Below, one piece after another: positions 29,023 through 37,682 of a stretch of 64,000 bases of DNA. Position 1 is the first letter of the stretch. Each line of letters opens with the position of its first letter. A program made the position numbers and the translations under genes. The notes beneath the pieces are model-generated. The model saw only the letters and a list, made by a program, of their open reading frames with translations, did not search any database and was not told the origin of the DNA. The DNA comes from Bradyrhizobium manausense (GTDB lineage: Bacteria; Pseudomonadota; Alphaproteobacteria; Rhizobiales; Xanthobacteraceae), in NCBI RefSeq assembly GCF_018130615.1, contig NZ_JAFCKB010000002.1, positions 496,001-560,000 on the forward strand. The letters run 5' to 3'.

Positions 29023-30219
29023 CTACGCCACCCGTCTCGCCGCGCCGGCCTTGGTTAGGATCCCGTCGAGGCAGTCGATCATCTCGGCGATCTCTCCCTT
29101 CGTGACGTTCAGCGCGGGCATGAAGCGCAGCGTGTCGACCTGCGGCGCGTTCAGCAGCACGCCGGCCTCGAAGGCTTGCGCGACGATTCCCGGCGCGATC
29201 GGCAGCTTGAGGTCGAGCGCGAGCAGCAGTCCGCGTCCGCGCACGCCGCCGAGGCCGTGCCGGGCCGAGACCTTCTGCAACTCGCTTTCGAGCAGCAAGC
29301 CGGTCTCGGTGGCCGACTTCAGGAACTCCGGCTTGCCGACCTCGTCGAGCACCGCAAGACCGGCCGCGCACATGAGCGGATTGCCGTTGAACGTGCCACC
29401 CTGGTCGCCGTGCTCGAAGCAGGAGGCGCGGTCGGTCGCAAGCAGGGCTGCGAGCGGCACGCCGCCGCCGATGCCCTTGCCGAGCGTCATGATGTCGGGC
29501 GCGATGCCGGTGTGTTCATAGTGGAAGAGCTTTCCGGTCCGGCCCATACCGGTCTGGATCTCGTCGAAAATGAGCAGCAAACCATGCGCCTCGGTGAGTG
29601 TGCGCAGGTCTTGCAGGAACTGATCGGTCGCGGGCCACACGCCCGATTCACCCTGGATCGGCTCGAGCATCACGGCGACGGTGTTGTCGTTGATCAGCTT
29701 CTCAACCGAGGCGATGTCGTTGAGCTTCGCCTTCTTGAAGCCGGCGACTTTCGGCTCGAACAGCGGCTCGAATGCCTTCTTGCCCGAGGCCGACATCGTC
29801 GCCAGGGTTCTTCCGTGAAAGCCGCCCTCGAAGCTGATGATCTCGAACGCGCCGTTCCTGTGCAGGGTGCCGTATTTGCGCGCGAGCTTGATCGCGCCCT
29901 CGTTGGCTTCCGCGCCGGAATTGGCAAAGAATACCTGGTCGAACGCGCTGGTCTCGACCAGCGCCTGGGCGAGCTTGAGACTCGGCTCGTTGTAGAAGGC
30001 CGGGCTGGGCGTCAGCAGCCGCTTGGCTTGCGAAGCGAGCGCATCGGCAACCGCCGGCGGGGAGTGGCCAAGGCAGTTCACGGCCCAGCCCTGCACGAAA
30101 TCAAGATAGCGCTTGCGGGTGTCGTCCCAGAGGTAGGAGCCGGCGCCGCGGACGAACACGGCCTTGGGCCGTGCTGTGATGTCCATCAGTGCATCATACG
30201 GATGGGTGGCGGTGGTCAT
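29023..30219 (-). CDS. argD: Acetylornithine aminotransferase (ArgD type)
   Basis: A 398-residue class III PLP aminotransferase of arginine biosynthesis, converting N-acetylglutamate semialdehyde to N-acetylornithine. It shows [15 protein letters not shown] near the start, [50 protein letters not shown] (PLP Asp), the PLP Lys in TLGKGIGGG, and [13 protein letters not shown]. The opening resembles the betaproteobacterial acetylornithine transaminases more than the usual rhizobial ArgD, so it may be a second copy. The ATG at 30219 has AGAGGAG 6 nt upstream. An Arg-rich leader ORF and a hairpin precede it, and tRNA-Arg follows it. Confidence 0.87.
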   Translation of the reverse strand: MTTATHPYDALMDITARPKAVFVRGAGSYLWDDTRKRYLDFVQGWAVNCLGHSPPAVADALASQAKRLLTPSPAFYNEPSLKLAQALVETSAFDQVFFANSGAEANEGAIKLARKYGTLHRNGAFEIISFEGGFHGRTLATMSASGKKAFEPLFEPKVAGFKKAKLNDIASVEKLINDNTVAVMLEPIQGESGVWPATDQFLQDLRTLTEAHGLLLIFDEIQTGMGRTGKLFHYEHTGIAPDIMTLGKGIGGGVPLAALLATDRASCFEHGDQGGTFNGNPLMCAAGLAVLDEVGKPEFLKSATETGLLLESELQKVSARHGLGGVRGRGLLLALDLKLPIAPGIVAQAFEAGVLLNAPQVDTLRFMPALNVTKGEIAEMIDCLDGILTKAGAARRVA

Positions 30220-30282
30220 GTCGAACTCCTCTTGAGCTAGCGAAGATCTTTGGGGGCGGGTGGAAAAGGGACGCGAAAAGCA

Positions 30283-30313
30283 AGAAGGCCGCACTTTGCG
30301 GGTGCGGCCTTCT
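30283..30313 (-). terminator. Hairpin terminator in the argD leader
   Basis: A perfect 12-bp stem (AGAAGGCCGCAC / GTGCGGCCTTCT) with a 7-nt loop. On the minus strand it is followed by TTGCTTTTC. It starts 25 nt after the stop of the Arg-rich leader ORF and ends 63 bp before the argD ATG, so it is placed as an attenuator. Confidence 0.8.
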
Positions 30314-30338
30314 CGAAAACTGTGCTGATGTCAGGAGA

Positions 30339-30428
30339 TCAGCGGCGTCGTCGGACATGGCGCAACCCATCATCGTCGCTGGTGCGACGACGGAAAGCTG
30401 CGCGGCGGTTGGTCCGAGAGTTGATCAT
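30339..30428 (-). CDS. Arginine-rich leader peptide (candidate argD attenuator)
   Basis: A 29-codon ORF with ATG at 30428 and TGA at 30339. Eleven codons are for Arg (six CGC, two CGT, two CGA, one CGG), including a triplet at codons 13-15 and four in a row just before the stop. No Shine-Dalgarno sequence precedes it. A promoter-like TTGACA lies at 30459-30464, placing the transcription start at or near the ATG, as in the leaderless trpL of Sinorhizobium. Codons 13-15 can pair either with 30371-30379 or, in exclusion, with 30346-30353. A terminator hairpin and argD follow. The reading frame and codons are seen; the regulatory role is inference. Confidence 0.7.
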   Translation of the reverse strand: MINSRTNRRAAFRRRTSDDDGLRHVRRRR

Positions 30429-30441
30429 GGGGCGCGTCCCT

Positions 30442-30464
30442 ACAGCCGAAGGGCAGGGGTTGTC
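30442..30464 (-). promoter_or_regulatory. Putative promoter of the argD leader transcript
   Basis: TTGACA (30464-30459) is a perfect -35 box. A weaker TGTAGG-like -10 follows after 16 bp. The expected start is at or within a few bases of the leader ATG at 30428. Confidence 0.5.
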
Positions 30465-30505
30465 AAGCGGGTGTCTTGCGAGATGGCGCGCTGAGCACGC
30501 ATCGC

Positions 30506-31147
30506 TCAGGTCGGATGCGCGGCTTCCTCGGCCTCGTCACCGCCCCAGTCGGCACTCGCAATCGCGCTGTCGATCAGTTCGCCGCGCATCAGCTTGAGCG
30601 GCGAATTCCAGTACAGCGCGATATTGTGGAAGGGATCGGTCAGCACCTTGAACACCCACACCAATCCGGTCACGACGCCGCGCGTGGCGAAGAGCTGGAG
30701 CATGCGTGCCAGTCCGCCACTAATGCCGATTGCGAGCCAGAGTGCGCCGATGTGGCGGATGAAGTCGGCACGATCGGCTGGCGGAGCAAACAGGCCGAAC
30801 AGCGTCGGATCAACGTACAGTGCAATTGGCGCGCTGCCCCAGACCAGCAGCAAGATGATCTTGCGGGTCTGGTTGTAGCCGACCTTGACCGCTTCCTTGT
30901 ATTCGTTGCTGACGTCGTTGACCGCGTCGTAGCCATTCGGTTCGAAGAAGAAATGGCCGGTCTGCCGCGCCAGCATCGCGAGCCAGCCGACAAGTCCGGC
31001 AAGTGCCGGATCCCTGAACAGCAGTGCGTAGCAGCCGAGGAAGATCACGGCGCTGACGAGGTGCAGCGTCTGATTGACAGTGCTCTGGTGGTAGAAGCGG
31101 TAATCGTCGAAGCGCTGCGTGCGCAGCATGTCCGAGAGGCGGCTCAT
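30506..31147 (-). CDS. Membrane protein resembling DUF962/Mpo1 family
   Basis: A 213-residue protein with about four hydrophobic helices. The pattern RFYHQSTVNQTLHLVSAVIFLGCYALL followed by RQTGHFFFEPNG recalls the DUF962/Mpo1 family, in which conserved His residues bind iron for alpha-oxidation of fatty acids. The two His-rich segments (FYHQS...LH and GHFFFE) are kept here. The match is partial, so the enzyme function is only a suggestion. It is upstream of the argD leader on the same strand. Confidence 0.65.
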   Translation of the reverse strand: MSRLSDMLRTQRFDDYRFYHQSTVNQTLHLVSAVIFLGCYALLFRDPALAGLVGWLAMLARQTGHFFFEPNGYDAVNDVSNEYKEAVKVGYNQTRKIILLLVWGSAPIALYVDPTLFGLFAPPADRADFIRHIGALWLAIGISGGLARMLQLFATRGVVTGLVWVFKVLTDPFHNIALYWNSPLKLMRGELIDSAIASADWGGDEAEEAAHPT

Positions 31148-31256
31148 TCCTCATTCCTCGCTCGCGTTGAAAGCGCGCGAGAGTTAGGATGAGTCCGTGA
31201 CCTCTGCGTGAATGCATTATAGTGTCACATTGTGCGCGTGACGCTGCGGGCGACGG

Positions 31257-32405
31257 TTACTCGACGCCGTAATGCCCGAACACCTCCGCGATACCGCCGT
31301 TGATCGCTTTCGCCGCAGCGATGTCGCGCGCGGCGCCCTCGTCGTCGCCTTTCTTCCGCTTCGCAAGCCCGCGCCCGTAGAGCGCGCTGTCGAGCCCCGG
31401 CTTTGCGCTCAATGCCGCATCGTAGTCGGCGATCGCCGCGTCGAGATTGCCGAGCTTGAGTTGGACGAGGCCGCGGCTGTCCAGCGTGTAGGGATCGTTC
31501 GGACGCATTCGCAGCGATTGCTCGCAGTCGGTCAGTGCCTCCTGCAATTGCCCGAGGATCGCATGCGTCATGCAGCGCGAGTTGAATACGCCGGAATAGC
31601 TTGCATTGGCCTTGATCGCGCGGTCATAGTCCGCGAGCGCCTGCGCGTAGTCATGCGCGTCGAAATACATGTTCGCGCGCGCATAATAGTCGCGGTCGTT
31701 GTTCGGGCTGAGCTGAAGCGATTTGGCAAAATCGGCCAGCGCGCGATCCCGCTCGCCCTTGTCGCGAAAGATGCGTGCGCGATTGCCGTAGGCTGGACCA
31801 TAGTTTGGATCGAGCTTGATCGACATATCGAAATCGGAAAGCGCACGGTTGGCCTCGCCATGATTGCGATAGGCCGTGCCCCGGTTGAAAAAGGCGAGCG
31901 CGAATTTCGGATCGAGCTTGATCGCGCGATCATAGTCGGCGAGCGCGCGCTCATGGTCGTTCTTGCCGATGTAGGAATTTCCGCGGTTGTTGTAGTACTG
32001 CGCCTCGTCGGGCTTGAGCCGGATCGCGCGCGTGTAGTCCATGATGGCGTGGTCGAGGTCGCCGAGATCGTCATGGACGATGCCGCGATTATACCACGCG
32101 ATGGCATCGCTCTCGTCGAGATCGATCGCGCGGTTGAGGTCGGCCAAGGCCCGCTCGGTCTCGCCCTTGCGCCGAAAGATCTCGCCGCGGTTGGCGAGCG
32201 CAAGCTCGTTCGACGGATTGGCCTGGAGCACGGCCGAGCAACCGATGAGCCGTCGGTCGTCACTGACCCGTTCGGAACCGAAGCACCACTGCCGTGCCTG
32301 TGCCGCCGACGGCGATTGCGCGGCGGCCGGAAACGCGAGCAGGGTCAATGCGACAGCCAGGGCGCACCGTCCTAATGGGATTTTGATCTTGTGATGGCAC
32401 GTCAT
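31257..32405 (-). CDS. Secreted TPR repeat protein
   Basis: A 382-residue protein with a signal peptide (about residues 10-29, cleavage after AAAQS) followed by roughly eight tetratricopeptide repeats. The 34-residue period is clear in ALADLNRAIDLDESDAIAWYNRG, AIMDYTRAIRLKPDEAQYYNNRG and further copies. The repeats form a superhelix for protein contacts, probably in the periplasm. No catalytic domain is present, and neighbours give no clue to the partner. Confidence 0.88.
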   Translation of the reverse strand: MTCHHKIKIPLGRCALAVALTLLAFPAAAQSPSAAQARQWCFGSERVSDDRRLIGCSAVLQANPSNELALANRGEIFRRKGETERALADLNRAIDLDESDAIAWYNRGIVHDDLGDLDHAIMDYTRAIRLKPDEAQYYNNRGNSYIGKNDHERALADYDRAIKLDPKFALAFFNRGTAYRNHGEANRALSDFDMSIKLDPNYGPAYGNRARIFRDKGERDRALADFAKSLQLSPNNDRDYYARANMYFDAHDYAQALADYDRAIKANASYSGVFNSRCMTHAILGQLQEALTDCEQSLRMRPNDPYTLDSRGLVQLKLGNLDAAIADYDAALSAKPGLDSALYGRGLAKRKKGDDEGAARDIAAAKAINGGIAEVFGHYGVE

Positions 32406-32529
32406 TTGATTGCTGCGCAGAAACCAACAGGCCCCTAGCGCGTTTGTGATCGCAGGACGCGAATTGGTTCGAACCGGATGCTTGTCGGTTCAGACCAAAA
32501 GGGCGGGACCAACCAGATAGTTTTCAGCC

Positions 32530-33471
32530 TTGTCCGATACACCATACCCGATCGATCTCGACAGCATTCGCGGCGCGTTTCCGCCGGGCATCGAAGCGCC
32601 GCCTTTATTGGTGGATTTCGCCGGCTGGCTGAACGGACGCCCCTGGGGCAGCGTCGGCTGCTTCTCGCTGCAGGGCCAGTTCTCCGACCAGGCCCCGATC
32701 TTCGACGGCAGTCCCTTGCGCGACCGTTTCGCGCTGTTCATGCGCCTGCCGGACGGCTCGGCCGTCGGCGGCTGGTACGGCGCCGGTCTCGACCGCGACG
32801 ATCCGCCGATCGTGGGGCTGGGCTCGGAGGGCGATTATGAGCTGCTCGCGCCGTCCCTGGATGCGCTGCTGACGAAACTGACATCCCAACAATTCGACAA
32901 AGCTTGGCATGATCTGCGGCCGCACGACGAGGTCGAGCCTCAGACGGTCGAGCTTGCCCAATGGCTTGCGCGACGGCCCGCTGGCGAGCCTGTTGCGTGC
33001 GAGGACGGCGCCTCCGAGCTGCCCGACTTCCGCGGCTTCGTCGAGAAATGGAGCCGGGATCGCGAGGAATACTGGGCCAATCATCGCCTGATGGCTGAAC
33101 TCGGCTGGCGGCTGGCCGCGCATCTGCCAAAGGGCAGGAACGCCTGGGACAAGACGCATTTCGAGGTCGCGATCGTCGGCAAGCTCTACGAGGCGCGTGT
33201 CCTGTCGCGCGGGCCGCAGCCGTTCGAGGAAGCCGCCTCGATCGAATCCCTGCTGCGCGACTTGCGCGAGGAGATGCGCCGCGCGCAGCCCGAGCTCGGA
33301 CTGTGGTACGCGATGAAATTCGGCCTCTATGCGGATGGCCGCGTCATGCCGAATTTCGAATACGATATGCGCCCGACCATCGAGGGCGCGCCGGCAAAAT
33401 TGTCCGAGGCTCAGGCCGATCTCGCCCGCGCACCGCGCCCGGAGCGCTGGGTGCCGAAATGGCTGGTTTAA
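32530..33471 (+). CDS. Smi1/Knr4- and YezG-like immunity-type protein
   Basis: A 313-residue soluble protein starting with TTG; no other start precedes the conserved part. The first 120 residues (FAGWLNGRPWGSVGCFSLQ, RFALFMRLPDGSAVGGWY, DYELLAPSLDALLTKL) resemble the Smi1/Knr4 fold. The C-terminal part (LGLWYAMKFGLYADGRVMPNFEYDMRP) resembles the YezG/DUF600 immunity fold. Both folds are typical of immunity proteins against polymorphic toxins, but no toxin gene is adjacent. The assignment is by pattern only. Confidence 0.6.
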   Translation: MSDTPYPIDLDSIRGAFPPGIEAPPLLVDFAGWLNGRPWGSVGCFSLQGQFSDQAPIFDGSPLRDRFALFMRLPDGSAVGGWYGAGLDRDDPPIVGLGSEGDYELLAPSLDALLTKLTSQQFDKAWHDLRPHDEVEPQTVELAQWLARRPAGEPVACEDGASELPDFRGFVEKWSRDREEYWANHRLMAELGWRLAAHLPKGRNAWDKTHFEVAIVGKLYEARVLSRGPQPFEEAASIESLLRDLREEMRRAQPELGLWYAMKFGLYADGRVMPNFEYDMRPTIEGAPAKLSEAQADLARAPRPERWVPKWLV

Positions 33472-33511
33472 ACTGAAGGCAAGTCGAGGTTTGGTCGTGC
33501 GTTTCGGTGCC

Positions 33512-33534
33512 CACCTCTCCCTACGGGAGAGGTG
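33512..33534. repeat. Short palindromic repeat (CTCTCCC type)
   Basis: CACCTCTCCC-TAC-GGGAGAGGTG, a 10-bp perfect palindrome arm, shares its core with copies at 22966, 23078 and 50308. It lies between two convergent stops. Confidence 0.85.
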
Positions 33535-33559
33535 AACCGAGTGGCTCCAGCTGACATTG

Positions 33560-34900
33560 TCAGAATCCCGCGACGCTGCCGTGCAGATCGTACTGGTCTG
33601 CGCGCTCGATCTTCGCGGTGACGATCTCGCCGACGCGGAGTGGACGGCGGCTCGACAGGTACACCGCGCCGTCGATCTCCGGCGCATCGGCCTTGGAGCG
33701 GCCCTTTGCGACCGTGGGGCCGACCTCGTCGATGATGATCTGCTGGCGCGCGCCGACCTTGCGCTTCAACCGGCGCGCCGAGATCTTCTGCTGGCGGGCC
33801 ATCAGGGCGTTGTAGCGCTCCTGCTTGACCTCTTCCGGGACCGGATTTGCGATCGCGTTGGACGTTGCGCCCGCAACCGGCTCGTATTTGAAGCAGCCGA
33901 GCCGATCGATCTCGGCTTCATCGAGCCAGTCGAGCAGATAGGCGAAGTCGGAATCGGTCTCGCCGGGGAAGCCGACGATGAAGGTCGAGCGCAACGCGAG
34001 GTCGGGGCATTCCTCACGCCAGCGCTTGATCCGCGCCAGCGTCTTGTCCTGCGCCGCCGGGCGCTTCATCGCCTTCAGCACTTCGGGGCTTGCATGCTGG
34101 AACGGGATGTCGAGATAGGGCAGCACCTTGCCCTCGTTCATCAGCGCGATGACTTCGTCGACGTGCGGGTAGGGGTAGACATACTGCAACCGGACCCAGG
34201 CGCCGAGTTCGCCGAGCTCGCGCGCGAGATCGAGGAATTTGGCGCGGACCTGGCGATCCTTCCACGGGCTCTCGGCATATTTGAGATCGACGCCATAGGC
34301 CGAGGTGTCTTGCGAGATCACCAGCAATTCCTTGACGCCGGCGCCGACCAGTCGCTCGGCCTCGCGCAGCACGTCGTCGGCCGGACGCGAGACAAGATCG
34401 CCGCGCAGCTTCGGGATGATGCAGAAGGTGCAGCGGTTGTTGCAGCCTTCGGAGATCTTCAAGTACGCGTAGTGCCGCGGCGTCAGCTTGATGCCCTGCG
34501 GCGGCACCAGGTCGAGATGCGGATTATGCGCCGGCGGCAGCGCGCGATGTACGGCATCGAGCACGCTCTCGTATTGCTGCGGGCCGGTGATCGAGAGCAC
34601 GCCGGGATAGGCCTGTTCGATCGCTTCCGGCTCCGCGCCCATGCAGCCGGTCACGATCACCTTGCCGTTCTCGGCCATGGCCTCGCCGATCGCCGACAGC
34701 GATTCCTGCTTGGCGCTGTCGAGGAAGCCGCAGGTGTTGACGATGACGATGTCGGCCCCGTCATGCTTGCGGGCGAGCTCATAGCCCTCCGCCCGCAGGC
34801 GCGTGATAATGCGCTCGGAATCCACCAATGCCTTGGGGCAACCGAGTGATGTGAATGAAATACGCGGCGCTCTTTCCATGTAATCGCCTGGAGCCTGCAT
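33560..34900 (-). CDS. rimO: Ribosomal protein S12 methylthiotransferase RimO
   Basis: A 446-residue radical-SAM enzyme that methylthiolates an Asp of ribosomal protein S12. The N-terminal domain has three Cys for one Fe-S cluster ([31 protein letters not shown]). The radical-SAM motif is [13 protein letters not shown] at about residues 150-165. A C-terminal TRAM domain begins near residue 375. The start at 34900 ([13 protein letters not shown]) is preferred over 34951; ATG 34879 is also possible. Confidence 0.95.
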   Translation of the reverse strand: MQAPGDYMERAPRISFTSLGCPKALVDSERIITRLRAEGYELARKHDGADIVIVNTCGFLDSAKQESLSAIGEAMAENGKVIVTGCMGAEPEAIEQAYPGVLSITGPQQYESVLDAVHRALPPAHNPHLDLVPPQGIKLTPRHYAYLKISEGCNNRCTFCIIPKLRGDLVSRPADDVLREAERLVGAGVKELLVISQDTSAYGVDLKYAESPWKDRQVRAKFLDLARELGELGAWVRLQYVYPYPHVDEVIALMNEGKVLPYLDIPFQHASPEVLKAMKRPAAQDKTLARIKRWREECPDLALRSTFIVGFPGETDSDFAYLLDWLDEAEIDRLGCFKYEPVAGATSNAIANPVPEEVKQERYNALMARQQKISARRLKRKVGARQQIIIDEVGPTVAKGRSKADAPEIDGAVYLSSRRPLRVGEIVTAKIERADQYDLHGSVAGF

Positions 34901-35125
34901 CTGAATTGTCTGGATGGCGATCCAACTAATTGATCCGATGGAAAAATTCAACCACTACCCATGTTCCGGCGACGATAAAGTGGGCTCGTCGCAGCTCCTA
35001 CCTTGGTCCCATTTACCGGGTTCCAATTCCTGCTCTGAATGCGAACCCGTCGTTTCCGACCGTCCGCGCTGTTCTTGAGCCTAGCGCGCCGGGACCGGAC
35101 GTGAACCATTTTTGGGAGGCGGTCT

Positions 35126-35569
35126 GTGGCAGCGCGTTCCATGGTTATTGTGGCGGCGTACGCGATCTTCCTCGTGGAGCCTGATGTCGTTGCGGCGCAA
35201 TCGGACGAGTTCAAGCTTGTGACTCCGCCGCTCAGCATATTCAGGGAGATTATGCGGCCCCCTGCAGCCACCTTGCCGGTGCCGGCGGGATATACGAGGG
35301 ATGACATTCTGCACGGCGACCGTGTGTTTCACGGAGAGGCCGCGAACGGGCAGTGCAGCGTCTGTCACGGCGTGGATGGCAAGGGAACGCCAAATGGCAA
35401 CGACCTGACTGCCGGGATGTTCGTTTGGAGCGACGGCAGTGTCAGAGAGCTGAAGCGTACGATATTGCATAACATGGCCGTGGCCCCGGGAATGGATGGC
35501 GACCTGAAGCCAGAGGATGTTGATGCAGTAGCAGCCTATGTCTGGGCCATCAGCCATCAGCCCGAGTGA
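35126..35569 (+). CDS. Periplasmic mono-haem c-type cytochrome
   Basis: A 147-residue secreted protein. The signal peptide (MVIVAAYAIFLVEPDVVAAQ) is followed by one haem-binding CSVCH at about residues 73-77 and GKGTPNGNDLT. A distal Met ligand may be in MFVWSDG or the later NMAVAPGM. The layout is a class I cytochrome c domain ending in VDAVAAYVWAIS. The start is GTG at 35126, 6 nt after GGGAGG. No cognate oxidoreductase is next to it, so the electron partner is unknown. Confidence 0.82.
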   Translation: MAARSMVIVAAYAIFLVEPDVVAAQSDEFKLVTPPLSIFREIMRPPAATLPVPAGYTRDDILHGDRVFHGEAANGQCSVCHGVDGKGTPNGNDLTAGMFVWSDGSVRELKRTILHNMAVAPGMDGDLKPEDVDAVAAYVWAISHQPE

Positions 35570-35931
35570 AGCTTCGCCGCATCATTTTGCTTCACGGCGA
35601 ATGGACCTCAACCTGTGCCCGGCAGAGCTACGTGATCCGCTCCGTGCTGCTGTTCGATATCTCTTCGCATCCGAAAGCCGACATCTTGTCTTGATGCGAC
35701 GCGCCCTGACGACGGCCGCCTCGGGCGGCATGTTTGCTGGGGATGGATGGCTCAAAGATTTGTCGGCTCAGGCGCAGCCGAGCGACACGAAGCTGACCGT
35801 GGGCGCAGCCGTCTGATCCATATCTGATCTGCCTGATTGACTGGCCTCGGCTAGTCCCAATTGCCCACAATTACAACCCTTTGCAGGACGTTCCGGCGTG
35901 CTATGGATGAATCACCTGCCATGAGTGAGCT
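35570..35931. other. Intergenic region without a supported gene
   Basis: The 362 bp between the cytochrome gene and nasT hold an open frame from 35601 to 35816 with ATG and some codon bias, but it matches no family and could be a decayed fragment. The last 110 bp are AT-richer and should carry the nasTS promoter, for which no clear boxes are visible. Confidence 0.5.
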
Positions 35932-36522
35932 ATGAGCGCCGAACAGTCGCCCAAAATCGTGATCGTTGACGAAAGCCCGATCCGGGCCGCGATCCTCGAG
36001 GAGGGGTTGCGGGAGGCCGGATTTACGCAGGTCGTCCATATCCGCGAGATGCAAAGCCTGCTGGCCCGTATTTATGCGGTGGACCCCGACATCATCCTGA
36101 TCGATCTGGAAAACCCCAGCCGCGACGTGCTGGAGGCGATGTTCCAGGTCAGCCGCGCCGTGAAGCGACCGATCGCCATGTTCGTCGATCAGAGCGATTC
36201 AGCCTCGATCCAGGCCTCGGTCGAAGCGGGGGTGTCCGCGTACATCGTTGACGGGCTGAAAAAGGAGCGCATCAAGCCGATCCTCGACCTCTGCGTGTCC
36301 CGCTTCAACGCCTTCGCCAAGCTCCAGGAGGAGCTGGAGCGAACCAAGTCGCAGCTCGAGGATCGCAAGATCATCGAGAAGGCCAAGGGTATCCTGATGA
36401 AGGTCAAGGGCCTTACAGAGGACGAGGCCTATGTGCTGCTGCGCTCCACAGCCATGCGCGAGAAGAAGAAAATCGGCGAGATCGCTCAATCGATCATCAC
36501 CGCGTCGGAGATGCTGAAATGA
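35932..36522 (+). CDS. nasT: ANTAR-domain antiterminator NasT
   Basis: A 196-residue RNA-binding regulator of the AmiR/NasT family. A receiver-like N-terminal domain (IVIVDESPIRAAILEEGL...IDLENP, about residues 9-120) is followed by a coiled linker. The C-terminal ANTAR domain begins at about residue 138 (LEDRKIIEKAKGILMKVKGLTEDEAYVLLRSTAM). It binds hairpins in nitrate/nitrite assimilation leaders and allows read-through when nitrate releases it from NasS. The stop overlaps the nasS start by ATGA (36519-36522). Confidence 0.95.
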   Translation: MSAEQSPKIVIVDESPIRAAILEEGLREAGFTQVVHIREMQSLLARIYAVDPDIILIDLENPSRDVLEAMFQVSRAVKRPIAMFVDQSDSASIQASVEAGVSAYIVDGLKKERIKPILDLCVSRFNAFAKLQEELERTKSQLEDRKIIEKAKGILMKVKGLTEDEAYVLLRSTAMREKKKIGEIAQSIITASEMLK

Positions 36523-37682
36523 ACGCGACCCTCCGCATCGGGTTCATCCCGCTGGTCGATGCCGCCGCCCTGATCGTCGCCGTCGACAAGGGATTTGCCG
36601 CGGCCGAAGGGCTCGAGGTCGAGCTGGTGCGCGAAGTCTCGTGGTCCAACGTCCGCGACAAGCTGAACATCGGGCTGTTCGATGCCGCGCATCTGCTCGC
36701 GCCGGTTGCGATCGCATCCTCGCTCGGGCTCGGCCACGTCAAGGTGCCGATCGCAGCCCCCTTCAATCTCGGCATCAACGGCAACGCAATCACGGTCTCG
36801 CCGGCGCTGCATGCCGCGCTGATGGAGGAGATCGACGGAGACCGCTTCGATCCGCTGGTCACGGCAAAGGCACTCGCGAAGGTCGTGGCCAAGCGGCGCA
36901 AGGCGGGCGCCGATCCGCTGACCTTCGGCATGACGTTCCCATTCTCGACCCACAATTACCAATTGCGATTCTGGATGGCGGCGGCCGGTGTCGATCCCGA
37001 CGAGGACGTGCGTCTGGTGGTGCTGCCGCCGCCCTACATGGTGGACAGCCTCGCCAATGGCCATGTCGATGCTTTCTGCGTCGGCGCGCCCTGGAATTCG
37101 GTCGCGGTCGATCTCGGCATCGGCCACATCCTGCACTTCGTCTCCGACATCCTGGTGCGCGCGGCGGAGAAGGTGCTGGCGGTCCGGCAGGTCTGGGCCG
37201 ACAAGCACCCCGACGTTGTCGCGGCGCTGGTGCGTGCGGCCGTGAAGGGCGCCCAGTTCATCGAGAGCCCGGAGAACCTGACTGAGGCGGCGCAGATCCT
37301 GGCACAGCCCGAGCGGATTGGTGTCGATGCCGAGGTGATCCAGCGCTCGCTGACCGGGCGCCTGAAGATCTCGCCCGAGGGCGCGGTGCGCGAGAGCGGC
37401 CGTTATCTCCTGGTCGGACGCGAAGGGGCAGGGCGTCCGGACCCGGTCCAGGCTGCCTGGCTCTATGCGCAGATGGTGCGCTGGGGGCAGACCGCACTGA
37501 GCGCTGAAGCACTCAAGACCGCCATGGCCGTATTCCGGGCGGACCTTTACGATGCCGCCCTCGGGCGCAGTGGAGACGACCAGACCAGCGCCCCATTCGG
37601 CGCCTTTGCGGGACCGGCTTTTGATCCCCGGGATCTCGGTGGCTATCTCGCCTCGTTCGAGGTGGGACGGAGCGCTCTTTAG
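36519..37682 (+). CDS. nasS: Nitrate/nitrite sensor NasS (NrtA/CmpA-like)
   Basis: A 387-residue protein of the nitrate-binding ABC substrate protein family without a signal peptide, as expected for cytosolic NasS. Motifs include RIGFIPLVDAAALIVAVDKGFAAAEGLEVELVRE, SWSNVRDKLNIGLFDAAHLLAP and GMTFPFSTHNYQLRFWM. In Paracoccus and Bradyrhizobium NasS holds NasT inactive until nitrate or nitrite binds. It is translationally coupled to nasT. Confidence 0.93.
   Translation: MNATLRIGFIPLVDAAALIVAVDKGFAAAEGLEVELVREVSWSNVRDKLNIGLFDAAHLLAPVAIASSLGLGHVKVPIAAPFNLGINGNAITVSPALHAALMEEIDGDRFDPLVTAKALAKVVAKRRKAGADPLTFGMTFPFSTHNYQLRFWMAAAGVDPDEDVRLVVLPPPYMVDSLANGHVDAFCVGAPWNSVAVDLGIGHILHFVSDILVRAAEKVLAVRQVWADKHPDVVAALVRAAVKGAQFIESPENLTEAAQILAQPERIGVDAEVIQRSLTGRLKISPEGAVRESGRYLLVGREGAGRPDPVQAAWLYAQMVRWGQTALSAEALKTAMAVFRADLYDAALGRSGDDQTSAPFGAFAGPAFDPRDLGGYLASFEVGRSAL

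Noticed and set aside
35601-35816. Short open frame between the cytochrome gene and nasT
   Set aside because: Has an ATG but no recognised family or ribosome-binding site; kept only as part of the intergenic description.
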